Part shown: positions 24,155 through 31,817 of the stretch, in pieces
Position numbering within the stretch: position 1 is the stretch's first letter
Layout: the number at the start of each line of letters is the position of its first letter
Source of the DNA: an uncultured Oscillospiraceae bacterium
GTDB taxonomy: Bacteria > Bacillota > Clostridia > Oscillospirales > Oscillospiraceae
Direction: 5' to 3'
Length of the DNA: 40,591 nt
NCBI GenBank assembly: GCA_947623745.1
Contig: CANQHN010000025.1
Coordinates: 1 to 40,591 of the forward strand
Notes under the pieces: generated by a model
The model's input: only the letters and a program-made list of their open reading frames with translations
The model's database searches: none
What the model was told of the DNA's origin: nothing
Made by a program: the position numbers and the translations under genes

Positions 24155-25195
24155 ATGTACCAGCTGTTCGAGCAGGCCCGGATGGGCCCCATGACCCTGA
24201 AAAACCGCACTGTCCGCTCCGCCACCAACGAGCACCTGTCGGAGCCGGACGGCCAGCTCACCCAGGCCTGGGCGGACGTCCAGACCGACCTGGCCCGGGG
24301 CGGGGTGGGCCTGATCATCACCGGCCACCTCACTGTGGACCGCACCCAGCGGGCCGATGAGGGCCAGTGCGTGCTGGACGGGGAGACCGACCTGGACCTG
24401 CTGCGCCGCACCGCCGATCAGGTCCACGCCTGCGGGGCCAGACTGGTGGCCCAGCTGAGCCACTCCGGCCTGAAGGCCCCGGAGCGGGTCAACGGCCGCC
24501 CCCCCAAGGGCCCGGACGACTTCACCCCGGCGGAGCTGGACGAGCTGGTGGAGCACTTCCGCGCCGCCGCCCTGCTGGCCCAGGAGGCCGGCCTGGACGG
24601 GGTGCAGATCCACTGTGCCCACGGCTACCTGCTCTCCACCTTCCTCAACGCCGCCCACAACCACCGCGCCGACGGGTACGGCGGGGACCTGGAGGGGCGG
24701 TTCCGCCTGCCCGGCCGGGTCATCCGGGCGGTGCGCCGGGCCTGCGGCCCCGGCTTCGCCGTCCTGGTCAAGGTGGACTGCAACAGCACGGACGACCTGC
24801 ACGGCCTGCTCCAACTCTGCCAGGAGGCGGGGGCCGACGGGGCGGAGATCAGCGGCCTGGACTTCAACCAAAAGGCGGGGGAGAGGCAGCCCTTCTATCT
24901 GGAGCAGGCGGTGGAAGCTGCCCGGGGCCTGGACCTGCCCTTGATCCTGGTGGGCGGCGTGTTCGACCGCGCCGGCGCCCAGCGGGTGCTGGACGCGGGC
25001 ATCCCCTTTGTGTCCATGTGCCGGGCCCTGATTTGCCAGCCGGATTATGTAAATCGCATGGAGCGGGGCGAGTCCAGCGCCTGCCTGGCCTGCAACGGCT
25101 GCTTCCAGGTCTACCGCGCCCGGCCGGTCCGCTGTGTCCAGCACACCCGGCCCATCCCGCAGCTGGCCAGGCTGTTCGGCGGGGAGAAAAAATAA
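24155..25195 (+). CDS. NADH:flavin oxidoreductase / Old Yellow Enzyme family protein
   Basis: The 346-aa FMN-barrel protein carries the OYE landmarks: LKNRTVRSATNEHLSEPDG, VAQLSHSGLKAP, GVQIHCAHGYLLSTFLNAAHNHRADGYGGDLEGRFRLP, and the FMN-phosphate site LVGGVF...VSMCRALICQPD. Near the end it has ACLACNGCFQVYRARPVRC, the four-cysteine 4Fe-4S site seen in the large class (2,4-dienoyl-CoA reductase, BaiCD). The FAD/NADPH-binding C-terminal domain of that class is absent. Probably an ene-reductase; substrate unknown. GGGAGGAGG precedes the ATG, and a longer open frame upstream starts inside the promoter. The bases 25045-25053 contain TTATGTAAA (see findings). Confidence 0.9.
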   Translation: MYQLFEQARMGPMTLKNRTVRSATNEHLSEPDGQLTQAWADVQTDLARGGVGLIITGHLTVDRTQRADEGQCVLDGETDLDLLRRTADQVHACGARLVAQLSHSGLKAPERVNGRPPKGPDDFTPAELDELVEHFRAAALLAQEAGLDGVQIHCAHGYLLSTFLNAAHNHRADGYGGDLEGRFRLPGRVIRAVRRACGPGFAVLVKVDCNSTDDLHGLLQLCQEAGADGAEISGLDFNQKAGERQPFYLEQAVEAARGLDLPLILVGGVFDRAGAQRVLDAGIPFVSMCRALICQPDYVNRMERGESSACLACNGCFQVYRARPVRCVQHTRPIPQLARLFGGEKK

Positions 25196-25216
25196 CAGGA
25201 AATTTCGGAAAAGGGC

Positions 25217-25244
25217 TTGACTCCTTCGGAAAAGCTGTTATAAT
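25217..25244 (+). promoter_or_regulatory. Promoter of tRNA-Ser
   Basis: TTGACT (25217-25222), a 16-base spacer and a consensus TATAAT (25239-25244), about 40 bases before the tRNA. Confidence 0.82.
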
Positions 25245-25284
25245 ACATTCTGCTGTCGCCGTGACCACGACAGCTTTTCCCTGT

Positions 25285-25376
25285 GCAGCAGTATCGAAGA
25301 GGTCATAACGGGCACGACTGGAAATCGTGTGGCGGTCATAAGCCGCCCGAGGGTTCGAATCCCTCCTGCTGCGCCA
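25285..25376 (+). tRNA. tRNA-Ser, anticodon GGA
   Basis: Acceptor GCAGCAG with CTGCTGC, anticodon stem CACGA/TCGTG with loop CTGGAAA (anticodon GGA), a long variable arm (GGCGG...CCGCC) that marks a class II tRNA, T arm AGGG-TTCGAAT-CCCT, and an encoded CCA. It reads TCC and TCT serine codons. Confidence 0.96.
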
Positions 25377-25416
25377 AAAAATCATCCCTGGGCCAACGGC
25401 CCAGGGATGATTTTTT
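25376..25416 (+). terminator. Terminator of tRNA-Ser
   Basis: A long perfect stem (about 19 bp including six A-T pairs, loop AAC) with a run of six T. It begins at the CCA end of the tRNA. Confidence 0.93.
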
Positions 25417-25429
25417 GGAACTGTAATAG

Positions 25430-25846
25430 ATTGTAATAGATGAGAACCCCTCGGGGTTCGATTTAGTGCCCCTTGGCGTCTCCTGATGCTTAGGGGCACT
25501 TAATACCGGCGCAGCCGGTGCTCCCTCCTGCGCGCGGCGGCCGCACAATGGGCCGTCACTCCGTCGCTCCTCCTCTCCCCACGAGGACCGCTTCGCTGGG
25601 TCCTCGCGGGGGCCCCGGTTTTTGTATCCTTTTTGGCATTGTAATGGATGAGAACCCCTCGGGGTTCGATTTAGTGCCCCTTGGCGTCTCCTGACGCTTA
25701 GGGGCACTTAATACCGGCGCAGCCGGTGCTCCCTCCTGTGCGCGGCGGCTGCACAATGCGGCCGTCACTCCGTCGCTCCTCCTTTCCCCACGAGGACCGC
25801 TCCGATGGGTCCTCGCGGGGGCCCTGGTTTTTGCATAGGATGGCGG
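25430..25846. repeat. Two tandem copies of a ~208-bp structured repeat
   Basis: Copy 1 (25430-25637) and copy 2 (25638-25846) differ at about nine positions and one single-base indel over their first ~195 bases. Each copy contains, in order, hairpins AACCCC-TCGGGGTT, AGTGCCCC...GGGGCACT with an inner GCGTC/GACGC stem, ACCGGC-GCA-GCCGGT, and GAGGACC...GGTCCTC, ending GGTTTTTG. Several differences keep base pairing, and others fall in loops. Open frames across it on the minus strand are repeat-derived and not credible as genes. The remaining bases between the tRNA terminator and the lipoprotein promoter hold nothing else I can identify. Confidence 0.9.
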
Positions 25847-25914
25847 ATTGGCCGCCCCTTCATGTCCGCCTACGTCCCGTTTGGGATGGATTGCGGGCCC
25901 TCGCGCCGATTCGG

Positions 25915-25942
25915 TTGATTTTTTTCCGGGATGTGCTATACT
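25915..25942 (+). promoter_or_regulatory. Promoter of the PQQ-repeat lipoprotein
   Basis: TTGATT (25915-25920), a 16-base spacer and TATACT (25937-25942), 64 bases before the TTG start. Confidence 0.72.
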
Positions 25943-26006
25943 GTCTCCCGTAGAAAAACAGGGGAGCGCTTTCACCGCGGCGCGCTCTCCAGAAGGGGGA
26001 ATTCTC

Positions 26007-26642
26007 TTGAAACAGATTCGGATCGGCGCGTGGACCGTCTCGCTCCTTTTGCTTTTGTCTCTCTTTGGCTGCGGGGGAGGGGGGAAAACTCCCGCTCCGG
26101 AGGCGAGTCAGCCCGCTGCCAGCTCCGGGCCCGTGGAAACAGAGAGCATCGACGTCAACCTGTCTGTGGAGATCGACGACCAGGCCAGGCAGTACGGCGT
26201 GATCACCGGGATCGACAGCAGCGGCAAGACCATCTGGAGCTACACCACCGAGGCCTACGAGATGACGGAGCTGGACCGGGTGCGCAGCGCCGGCATCCAC
26301 GGGGACCTGTACGTCTTTGTGGCCGGCGGGGATATCATCGCCCTGAACGTCGCCGACGGCACAGAGGCGTGGCGCAACAGCGATTTCCAGGGCGCGGGCG
26401 CCCAGTATGACGAGGGCGCCGACGGGAACCTCTACTTCTGCGGCTACTACGGCCCGGATTTCCTGGCGGTGAGCCCCGAGGGGGAGACCCTGGCCCGGAT
26501 CGAGCAGTTTGACCCGGACTACTACTGGGCCGCTGAGATCGCCTGCGAGGACGGACACGTACAGGTCCTGATGGACGGCTCGCCCGACGGGGAGCCGGCG
26601 GTGTTCACAGTGGACCTGGCCGATTACAGCTACACCCATTGA
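26007..26642 (+). CDS. Lipoprotein with PQQ-like beta-propeller repeats
   Basis: The 211-aa protein begins with a signal peptide and lipobox SLFGC (Cys22), then a short Pro/Ala/Ser linker. From residue ~45 it has blade-like repeats of the PQQ/outer-membrane-assembly type: ITGIDSSGKTIWSYTTE, DIIALNVADGTEAWRNSDF, and FLAVSPEGETLARIEQFD. With three or four blades it is too short for a full propeller. It should sit on the outer face of the membrane; ligand and role are unknown. The TTG start is chosen because AAGGGGG lies seven bases upstream and the signal peptide begins there; no in-frame ATG fits. Confidence 0.82.
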   Translation: MKQIRIGAWTVSLLLLLSLFGCGGGGKTPAPEASQPAASSGPVETESIDVNLSVEIDDQARQYGVITGIDSSGKTIWSYTTEAYEMTELDRVRSAGIHGDLYVFVAGGDIIALNVADGTEAWRNSDFQGAGAQYDEGADGNLYFCGYYGPDFLAVSPEGETLARIEQFDPDYYWAAEIACEDGHVQVLMDGSPDGEPAVFTVDLADYSYTH

Positions 26643-26650
26643 TCTTACGA

Positions 26651-26691
26651 AAAAAACAGGGACAGGATTGATCCTGTCCCTGTTTTATTTT
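26651..26691. terminator. Bidirectional terminator
   Basis: The stem AAACAGGGACAGGA / TCCTGTCCCTGTTT with loop TTGA is flanked by A-rich and T-rich tracts and separates the convergent lipoprotein and transporter genes. Confidence 0.9.
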
Positions 26692-26726
26692 CCGAAAAGA
26701 GCTGGCTCCGGCCTGTCCGGAGTGTC

Positions 26727-28154
26727 CTACCCGATGGGGGAGAGGAAGGTGTGTATCTGGCCGTAGAGGATGAACGCCATCCCCAGCGGGGCGGCGATGC
26801 GGATGCAGAACTGGAAGTAGCGGTAGAGGCCGCTGCCCATGGTGTGTCCGCTCTGCTCCACCTCGTCCTTGACGAACCTGGGCCCGATGACCCAGCCCAC
26901 CAGGACAGACATCAGCAGCGCCCCCAGGGGCATGGCCACGCCCTCGGAGATGAAGTCCATGAAGTCCAGCCAGGAGGCGGACAGGTTCAGCCCCAGCTCC
27001 TGGAAGGGGATCCAGAAGTTGTTGGCGCCCAGGCCGTCGGCGGCCACCAGGGTGGACTCCAGCATGACGGCCAGGGTGACCAGGGAGACCATCCTGATGC
27101 GGCTGGGGGTCTTGCCCTTGAGGGCGGCCCGGTCCATGAAGAAGGTGACCAGCACCTCGTCCAGGGCGATGGTGGAGGTGATGGCCGCCAGGGCCACCAG
27201 CACGTAGAACAGGATGCCGAAGATGGGGCCCAGGGGGCCCATGTGGTTGAACACGTCCTGGAGCGTGATATACAGCAGGCCGGGGCCGGACAGGGCGGCG
27301 TCCGGGCCGCCCAGGGCGAAGGCGGCGGGGAGGACGGCCACGCCGGCCAGCACTGCCACGATGGTGTCCGAGACGATGATGACCAGGGAGTTCTGCACCA
27401 GGCTCTCCTTCTTGCTCAGGTAGGACCCGTAGGTCACCGTGATGCCCATGGCCAGGGAGAGGGAGAAGAACATCTGCCCGCCCGCCGTGGACAGCACCTT
27501 GATGAAGTCGTGCTGCAGGATGTCAAAGTTGGGGGCGAACATAAATTTCAGCCCCTCCGCCGCGCCGGGCAGGGTGACCGCCCGGACGATGACCACCAGT
27601 AGCATGACGAACAGGGCGGGCATACCGATCTTGTTGAACTTCTCGATGCCCCCCTGGATGCCGCCCCGGATGATGAGGAAGGTGATGATGATAAAGAGGT
27701 AGGTGAACAGGATGGCCTGCATCTGGTTGGCGCGCATATTGGCGAAGGTCTCCGTCCCCGTCAGCCCGGCGGAGCTGAACAGGCCGGTGAGCTCCCCGAT
27801 GTTGAGGGAGATATACTGTAAGCAGTAGCCCCCCAGCACCGTGTAGAAGCTGAGGATCAGGAAGGGGGAGAGCATGGCCAGCGCCCCGATGAAGGCGCCG
27901 AAGGGCCCGCCCACGGAGCGGTAGCTCTCAATGACGCTGCTGCCCGCCTTCCGGCCGATAGCCAGCTCGGTGAGCAGGATGGGGAACCCGATGAGGACGC
28001 CCAAAAGCAGGTAGATGATCAAAAAGGGGAACCCGCCGCTGGCGCCCATTTTGAAGGGGAAGCCCCAGATATTGCCCAGGCCCACCGCGGAGCCGATGGC
28101 CGCCATCAAAAATCCGAAGTTGCTGCCCCACTGTCCTCTGTTGTTATGCTCCAT
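26727..28154 (-). CDS. Neurotransmitter:sodium symporter (NSS) family transporter
   Basis: The 475-aa protein has about eleven membrane segments and the LeuT/MhsT fold signatures: the first helix GFLMAAIGSAVGLGNIWGFPFKMGASGGFPFLIIY, with the unwound NIWGFP substrate/sodium site and the GGFPFL motif, then ELAIGRKAG. FFSLSLAMGITVTYGSYL corresponds to the helix-6 site. Bacterial members carry amino acids (often Trp, Leu or branched-chain) with Na+. The substrate is not predictable here. The ATG at 28154 follows AGGAGG by seven bases; a longer frame begins upstream without support. It is a single-gene unit. Confidence 0.95.
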   Translation of the reverse strand: MEHNNRGQWGSNFGFLMAAIGSAVGLGNIWGFPFKMGASGGFPFLIIYLLLGVLIGFPILLTELAIGRKAGSSVIESYRSVGGPFGAFIGALAMLSPFLILSFYTVLGGYCLQYISLNIGELTGLFSSAGLTGTETFANMRANQMQAILFTYLFIIITFLIIRGGIQGGIEKFNKIGMPALFVMLLVVIVRAVTLPGAAEGLKFMFAPNFDILQHDFIKVLSTAGGQMFFSLSLAMGITVTYGSYLSKKESLVQNSLVIIVSDTIVAVLAGVAVLPAAFALGGPDAALSGPGLLYITLQDVFNHMGPLGPIFGILFYVLVALAAITSTIALDEVLVTFFMDRAALKGKTPSRIRMVSLVTLAVMLESTLVAADGLGANNFWIPFQELGLNLSASWLDFMDFISEGVAMPLGALLMSVLVGWVIGPRFVKDEVEQSGHTMGSGLYRYFQFCIRIAAPLGMAFILYGQIHTFLSPIG

Positions 28155-28210
28155 TCCATGACCTCCTGACGTCTGCCGTTGAGAGTCTTTTCTCACAAAA
28201 AGCAAATCTT

Positions 28211-28239
28211 ATTATACAGAGTATCCCCAGGCAGGTCAA
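28211..28239 (-). promoter_or_regulatory. Promoter of the NSS transporter gene
   Basis: On the minus strand TTGACC (28234-28239), a 17-base spacer and TATAAT (28211-28216), an almost perfect vegetative promoter. Confidence 0.88.
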
Positions 28240-28301
28240 GGAAATATGCCAATTTTCCGGAAAAATCGGGCCAGAAGCCTGTTTTTGCGGCCCGGCGCCT
28301 C

Positions 28302-30632
28302 TCACAGCCGGTCCAGCAGCCGGTAGAGCTCCGGGCTGTCCACCGTGGCGGCGGTGTTCACGCCGGCGGTGTCCCCGTACACGCCGCCGTCCACATAGCG
28401 GATGAGCACGGTATTCTCCGCCTCGCCCCGGGTCAGGGCGATGTGTCCGGCGCCGTGTTGGCGGAGGAACAGGTACAGGGTCCCGGAGCGGACCGGGAGG
28501 TCCTCGGGCCGGGCGGTGGGCTGGACCTTGTCCGCCAGGCCGGGCAGCAGCGCCGCCGCGTCCTCCTTCCAAAGCTCCACATTTTTCACCGGCTCTCCGG
28601 GCACCTCCCAGGTGACCCGGTCAAATTGGTCCGGGGCGGCCTGCTTCAAAGCGTCCCGCAGCAGCTCCCCGGCCTCCTCCAGGCGGACGCGCTTGTCCAC
28701 AGTGAAGGAGGCGGCCATAGCGTGGAGCAGCTCGGGCATCCCCTCCCGCACGTCGGTCTTGTCCCAGGAGCACTCCAGGGAGTAGCTGGACTTCTCCGTC
28801 TCCGGGACGAAGAACAGCCCGGTGTGGGCGTCCCCGGCGGGGGTGGTGTTGTAGTAGTAGTGGAAGGGCGGGTCCATCTCTGTCTCGTACCGCCAGGCCC
28901 CGATGGAGCCCCAGTAGCCCTGGATGTCCTCCGTCCGGTCGTTGTTCAGCTGCACCTGGAAGTGGGCCTCCTGGGGGTATTGGGAAAACCACTCGTTCCA
29001 CTCCGGGACGTAGTCCCAGCCGGAGACGGGGATGTAGACGTACCAGCCCAGCCCGTCGAACCGGTGGACCGGGAAGGTCCCGGAGCCGGTGTCGTCAAGC
29101 TCCGGGAAGCGGCCGCCCCAGTCCTCCACGTACAGGGGCAGGTCCAGGTTGTTCTCCGTCACGTACCAGTCGTAGAGGACCTCCTCATAGCTGTTGTGAT
29201 AGCCGTAGAAGCTCCCTCCGTCATTGACGGGCTGCTGCATTAGCACGTCATAGCTTCCGTCGGGGTAGCGCAGGGCCACGATATTGTAGCCGCCCTGGCC
29301 CTCCAGGTCGAACCAGCCGTCCACCACGTCCTGGCCGCCGGGCAGCATGACCTCCTCGGGGGGGACGTCGATCTGGACGCGGTAGTTGAACCACCAGGAC
29401 TCCAGCGTACCCTCCGGGGCCAGGCCCTCCAGGCTCCCGGTGCGCTCCAGGCCCTCCACCCGGGTGCCGGTGACGTTGGCGGTCCCCGTCCCGCCGGAGG
29501 CGGCGAAGTAGGCGGCCCGCTCCGTCTTGTCCAGGAAGGTCTGAACGTAGTCCTCCATGGAGGCGTACTGTCCGGTAATGCTGCCGGGGGCCACGTAGCC
29601 GGGGGAGGAGCTGTCCGGCTGGCCCGGGCCGTCCGGCGGCGCGGGGGCGGCCTGGGGGTTGGCAGCGCAGGCGGCCGCCACGGCCATGCACACCGCTCCC
29701 GCCAGCAGGAGGGACCAGAGCCCGGGCCGTTTCCAGCGCAGGAGATTCTGGATGCGGCCCCTGGTGTCCCCCTGCCCGAAGGCCAAGGGCGCGCCGGGGA
29801 AGAGCTTGCGCCCGGCGGCCAGCTCCAGCAGGGAGGCGGAGTAGTCCGTCCGGACCTCCCCGCCCAGCCGCCGGAGCACCGCCTCGTCGCAGCTCATCTC
29901 CATGTCCCGCCCCGACAGCACAAAGGCCAGCCACACCAGGGGGTTGAACCAGTGGATGCACAGCGCGGCGAAGGCCAGCAGCCGGGTCAGGTGGTCCAGC
30001 CGCCGGATGTGGTGCTGCTCATGGAGCAGGATGTAGGGGTACTTCTCCTCCGGCAGGGCGGAGGGCAGATAAATTTTTGGCCGTAGCAGGCCCAGCACGA
30101 AGGGGGAGGGGATGTGGTCAGCCAGGTAGATGTTGTCCCGCAGCCGCGTCGCCCCCACCAGGGCCCACCGCAGCCGGAGCAGGGAGAACAGAGCGTACAG
30201 CGCCAGCGCCGCTGCCCCCGCCAGCCAGACGGTGGTGGCGATGGTCACCGGGGCCTCCAGGGGGTCGGCCGCGGCCTGCTCCGCCCCCTGGGGCAGGGCC
30301 TGGTTGACGGCCTGGCTCACCCCGGGCAGGGGCAGGTCCACCTGGGGGTGCTCCGCGTGGACCAGCCCGGAGGGGATGTAGGCGATGGCGGTGGCCGCGC
30401 CGGAGCTGTCCCGCGCCGGGGCGTCCAGCAGGCCCATCAGGGAGAAGTCCGCGGAGAGGGACACGGGGCACAGCAGCCGGAACAGCACCACCGCCCACAG
30501 GGCGTAGGAGAAAATCTTCGGCGCCCGCCGCAGGGCCAGCCGGGCCAGCAGCACAAAGAGGATGACCGCGCCGCCGGTGAGGCTCATGTTCAGCACGACG
30601 AGCAGCAGCTCGTGGGACACAAACTCGCCCAT
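28302..30632 (-). CDS. M56 family (BlaR1/MecR1-like) membrane metalloprotease with novel C-terminal domain
   Basis: The 776-aa protein has two N-terminal membrane helices (about 8-32 and 38-58), a third at about 133-152, then the M56 protease domain with zinc motif HEQHH (204-208), the helix FAALCIHWFNPLVW, and the third-ligand region MSCDE (246-250). A fourth helix (304-323) leads to about 450 residues outside the cell. This part is not a beta-lactam-binding domain: I see no SxxK, SxN or KTG set. It is rich in Trp/Tyr and acidic residues and has no family I recognise. The BlaI-like repressor gene lies four bases upstream. By analogy, ligand sensing outside triggers cleavage of the repressor inside. 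Confidence 0.88.
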   Translation of the reverse strand: MGEFVSHELLLVVLNMSLTGGAVILFVLLARLALRRAPKIFSYALWAVVLFRLLCPVSLSADFSLMGLLDAPARDSSGAATAIAYIPSGLVHAEHPQVDLPLPGVSQAVNQALPQGAEQAAADPLEAPVTIATTVWLAGAAALALYALFSLLRLRWALVGATRLRDNIYLADHIPSPFVLGLLRPKIYLPSALPEEKYPYILLHEQHHIRRLDHLTRLLAFAALCIHWFNPLVWLAFVLSGRDMEMSCDEAVLRRLGGEVRTDYSASLLELAAGRKLFPGAPLAFGQGDTRGRIQNLLRWKRPGLWSLLLAGAVCMAVAAACAANPQAAPAPPDGPGQPDSSSPGYVAPGSITGQYASMEDYVQTFLDKTERAAYFAASGGTGTANVTGTRVEGLERTGSLEGLAPEGTLESWWFNYRVQIDVPPEEVMLPGGQDVVDGWFDLEGQGGYNIVALRYPDGSYDVLMQQPVNDGGSFYGYHNSYEEVLYDWYVTENNLDLPLYVEDWGGRFPELDDTGSGTFPVHRFDGLGWYVYIPVSGWDYVPEWNEWFSQYPQEAHFQVQLNNDRTEDIQGYWGSIGAWRYETEMDPPFHYYYNTTPAGDAHTGLFFVPETEKSSYSLECSWDKTDVREGMPELLHAMAASFTVDKRVRLEEAGELLRDALKQAAPDQFDRVTWEVPGEPVKNVELWKEDAAALLPGLADKVQPTARPEDLPVRSGTLYLFLRQHGAGHIALTRGEAENTVLIRYVDGGVYGDTAGVNTAATVDSPELYRLLDRL

Positions 30633-30636
30633 GTCC

Positions 30637-30993
30637 TCACCCCCTCTGCCGGTCGATGAGGGCCTGGAGCTGGGCGATCTCCTCCTCGGACAGCCTCTTC
30701 CGGGTGGTGAAGGCGGCCAGAAAGGCGGGCAGAGAGCCGTCGAAGGTCTCCTCCACGAATTTTTCGCTGCACTGGGCGTAAAATTCCGCCCGGGACAGCA
30801 GGGGGGACACCGTGCCGCTCTGGTTTTGGAACAGCCCCCTGTCGCACAGCCGCTTTAAAACGGTGTAGGTGGTGGACTTCTTCCAGCCCAGCGCCTCCCG
30901 GGCCAGGACCACCAGCCGCGCGGAGCTCAGCGGGGCGTTCTCCCAAATGATGTCGGCGAATCTCGACTCCACCGCGCCCAGTTTTCCTTCCAT
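30637..30993 (-). CDS. BlaI/MecI/CopY family transcriptional repressor
   Basis: The 118-aa winged-helix protein shows VESRFADIIWENAPLSSARLVVLAREALGWKKSTTYTVLKRLCDRGLFQ, the N-terminal DNA-binding domain of BlaI-type repressors, and a C-terminal dimerisation segment (EEETFDGSLPAFLAAF...LSEEEIAQLQALI). In related systems the partner M56 protease inactivates it. Its own promoter is covered by two identical-arm dyads (31013-31029 and 31037-31053), which are the obvious autoregulatory operators. AGGAGG lies ten bases before the ATG. Confidence 0.94.
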   Translation of the reverse strand: MEGKLGAVESRFADIIWENAPLSSARLVVLAREALGWKKSTTYTVLKRLCDRGLFQNQSGTVSPLLSRAEFYAQCSEKFVEETFDGSLPAFLAAFTTRKRLSEEEIAQLQALIDRQRG

Positions 30994-31012
30994 GTTTCCA
31001 TGACCTCCTTTG

Positions 31013-31029
31013 GTCTACAACTTATAGAC
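31013..31029. promoter_or_regulatory. Operator dyad 1 of the BlaI-like repressor
   Basis: GTCTACAACTTATAGAC: arms GTCTA / TAGAC with a 7-base centre. It lies between the -10 box and the ribosome binding site of the repressor gene. Confidence 0.85.
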
Positions 31030-31035
31030 AACATT

Positions 31036-31064
31036 AGTCTACACGCAATAGACCAATATGTCAA
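31036..31064 (-). promoter_or_regulatory. Promoter of the BlaI-M56 operon
   Basis: On the minus strand TTGACA (31059-31064), a 17-base spacer and TAGACT (31036-31041), the latter within operator dyad 2. Confidence 0.85.
31037..31053. promoter_or_regulatory. Operator dyad 2 of the BlaI-like repressor
   Basis: GTCTACACGCAATAGAC: the same arms and spacing as dyad 1, centre-to-centre distance 24 bases. It covers most of the -10 box and the spacer, so binding would block RNA polymerase. Confidence 0.87.
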
Positions 31065-31065
31065 G

Positions 31066-31101
31066 AGAAAAATCACCGGGCGTCCCACGCCCGGTGATTT
31101 T
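31066..31101 (-). terminator. Terminator of the 185-aa gene
   Basis: A 14-bp stem (31069-31082 with 31088-31101, loop TCCCA) is followed on the minus strand by TTTTTCTC, which runs directly into the -35 box of the repressor promoter. Confidence 0.83.
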
Positions 31102-31141
31102 CCTCTTTTCCTGTTGGAGTTCAGTCCAGCGCGGCGGCCCC

Positions 31142-31699
31142 CTACGGCTCCGGCGCGCTCCGCTCCGCCGACGGCTCCCCCCGGCTGTCGAACCGGAAGG
31201 CCACGTGGGTCTGCCCGTCCACCCGGACCACGTGCCCCAGGCAGAACAGGGCGGCCATGGGGAAGGGCCGGCTCACATCCAGCGGCGCGGCCAGCCAGAA
31301 CCCCTGTCCGTCCTCCCGCACCAGCATGGGGCCCCAGCCGTCCGCGCACTCCCGCAGCACCGGGTCCCGCAACCGCCGGCCGGGCCGCTGCTCCCAGCGC
31401 CAACCCGGCCGCTCCGCCTTTCCCTGGGGGGCGAAGGAGAAGGCCAGCACCGTCCGTCCCCCCGTCACCGGCCAGCAGCCGGCCCGCTCCAGGCTGTCCC
31501 GGCTCATGGCCCGCTCCAGCCGCAGCCGGGGCCCCTCCGGGGCCAGGGTGCCCAGCAGCATCTCCCCGCCCGCGCCTCGGACCCACACCTTGTAGAGCCC
31601 CGCGCCGTCCGTCCTCCGCTGCGCGGAGAAGCGCACCTGGGCCCCGTCCTCCCGGACCGCCAGCCGGCCGCCGCCCTCCAGCTCGAAAAACTCCTCCAT
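31142..31699 (-). CDS. Hypothetical protein (185 aa)
   Basis: I do not recognise this protein. It is soluble, has no signal peptide or membrane segment, and seems to be mostly beta: FFELEGGGRLAVREDGAQVRFSAQRR, YKVWVRGAGGEMLLGTLAPEG, LAFSFAPQGKAE, GPMLVREDGQGFWLAAPLDV, HVAFRFDSRGEP. Alternating hydrophobic strands and Gly-rich turns suggest a beta-sandwich or a pair of similar halves. GGGAGGG lies about seven bases before the ATG, and a proper terminator follows, so it appears to be a real single-gene unit; no convincing promoter is visible. The codon use matches its neighbours. Confidence 0.7.
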   Translation of the reverse strand: MEEFFELEGGGRLAVREDGAQVRFSAQRRTDGAGLYKVWVRGAGGEMLLGTLAPEGPRLRLERAMSRDSLERAGCWPVTGGRTVLAFSFAPQGKAERPGWRWEQRPGRRLRDPVLRECADGWGPMLVREDGQGFWLAAPLDVSRPFPMAALFCLGHVVRVDGQTHVAFRFDSRGEPSAERSAPEP

Positions 31700-31761
31700 G
31701 CCTGTCCCTCCCAGCTGTTCTCACTCCAGCCTATGCCCCCCGGGCGGGAAATATCCCGGCC

Positions 31762-31790
31762 TTGACAACCCCCGCCTTCCCTCCTAAAAT
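31762..31790 (+). promoter_or_regulatory. Promoter of cbiD
   Basis: TTGACA (31762-31767), a 17-base spacer and TAAAAT (31785-31790). Only about 20 transcribed bases precede the GTG start, so there is no room for a cobalamin riboswitch. Confidence 0.83.
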
Positions 31791-31817
31791 GGAGGGGAAA
31801 AGAGGGGAGGGCCCGCC

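Noticed and set aside
25336-25975. Minus-strand open frames across the tRNA-Ser and the 208-bp repeats
   Set aside because: They encode tRNA read-through (FEPSGGL-like) and repeat-derived Arg/Pro-rich sequence, with no ribosome binding site; a typical artefact.
28302-29650. Beta-lactam sensor domain in the M56 protein
   Set aside because: No SxxK, SxN or KTG motifs are present in a consistent order.
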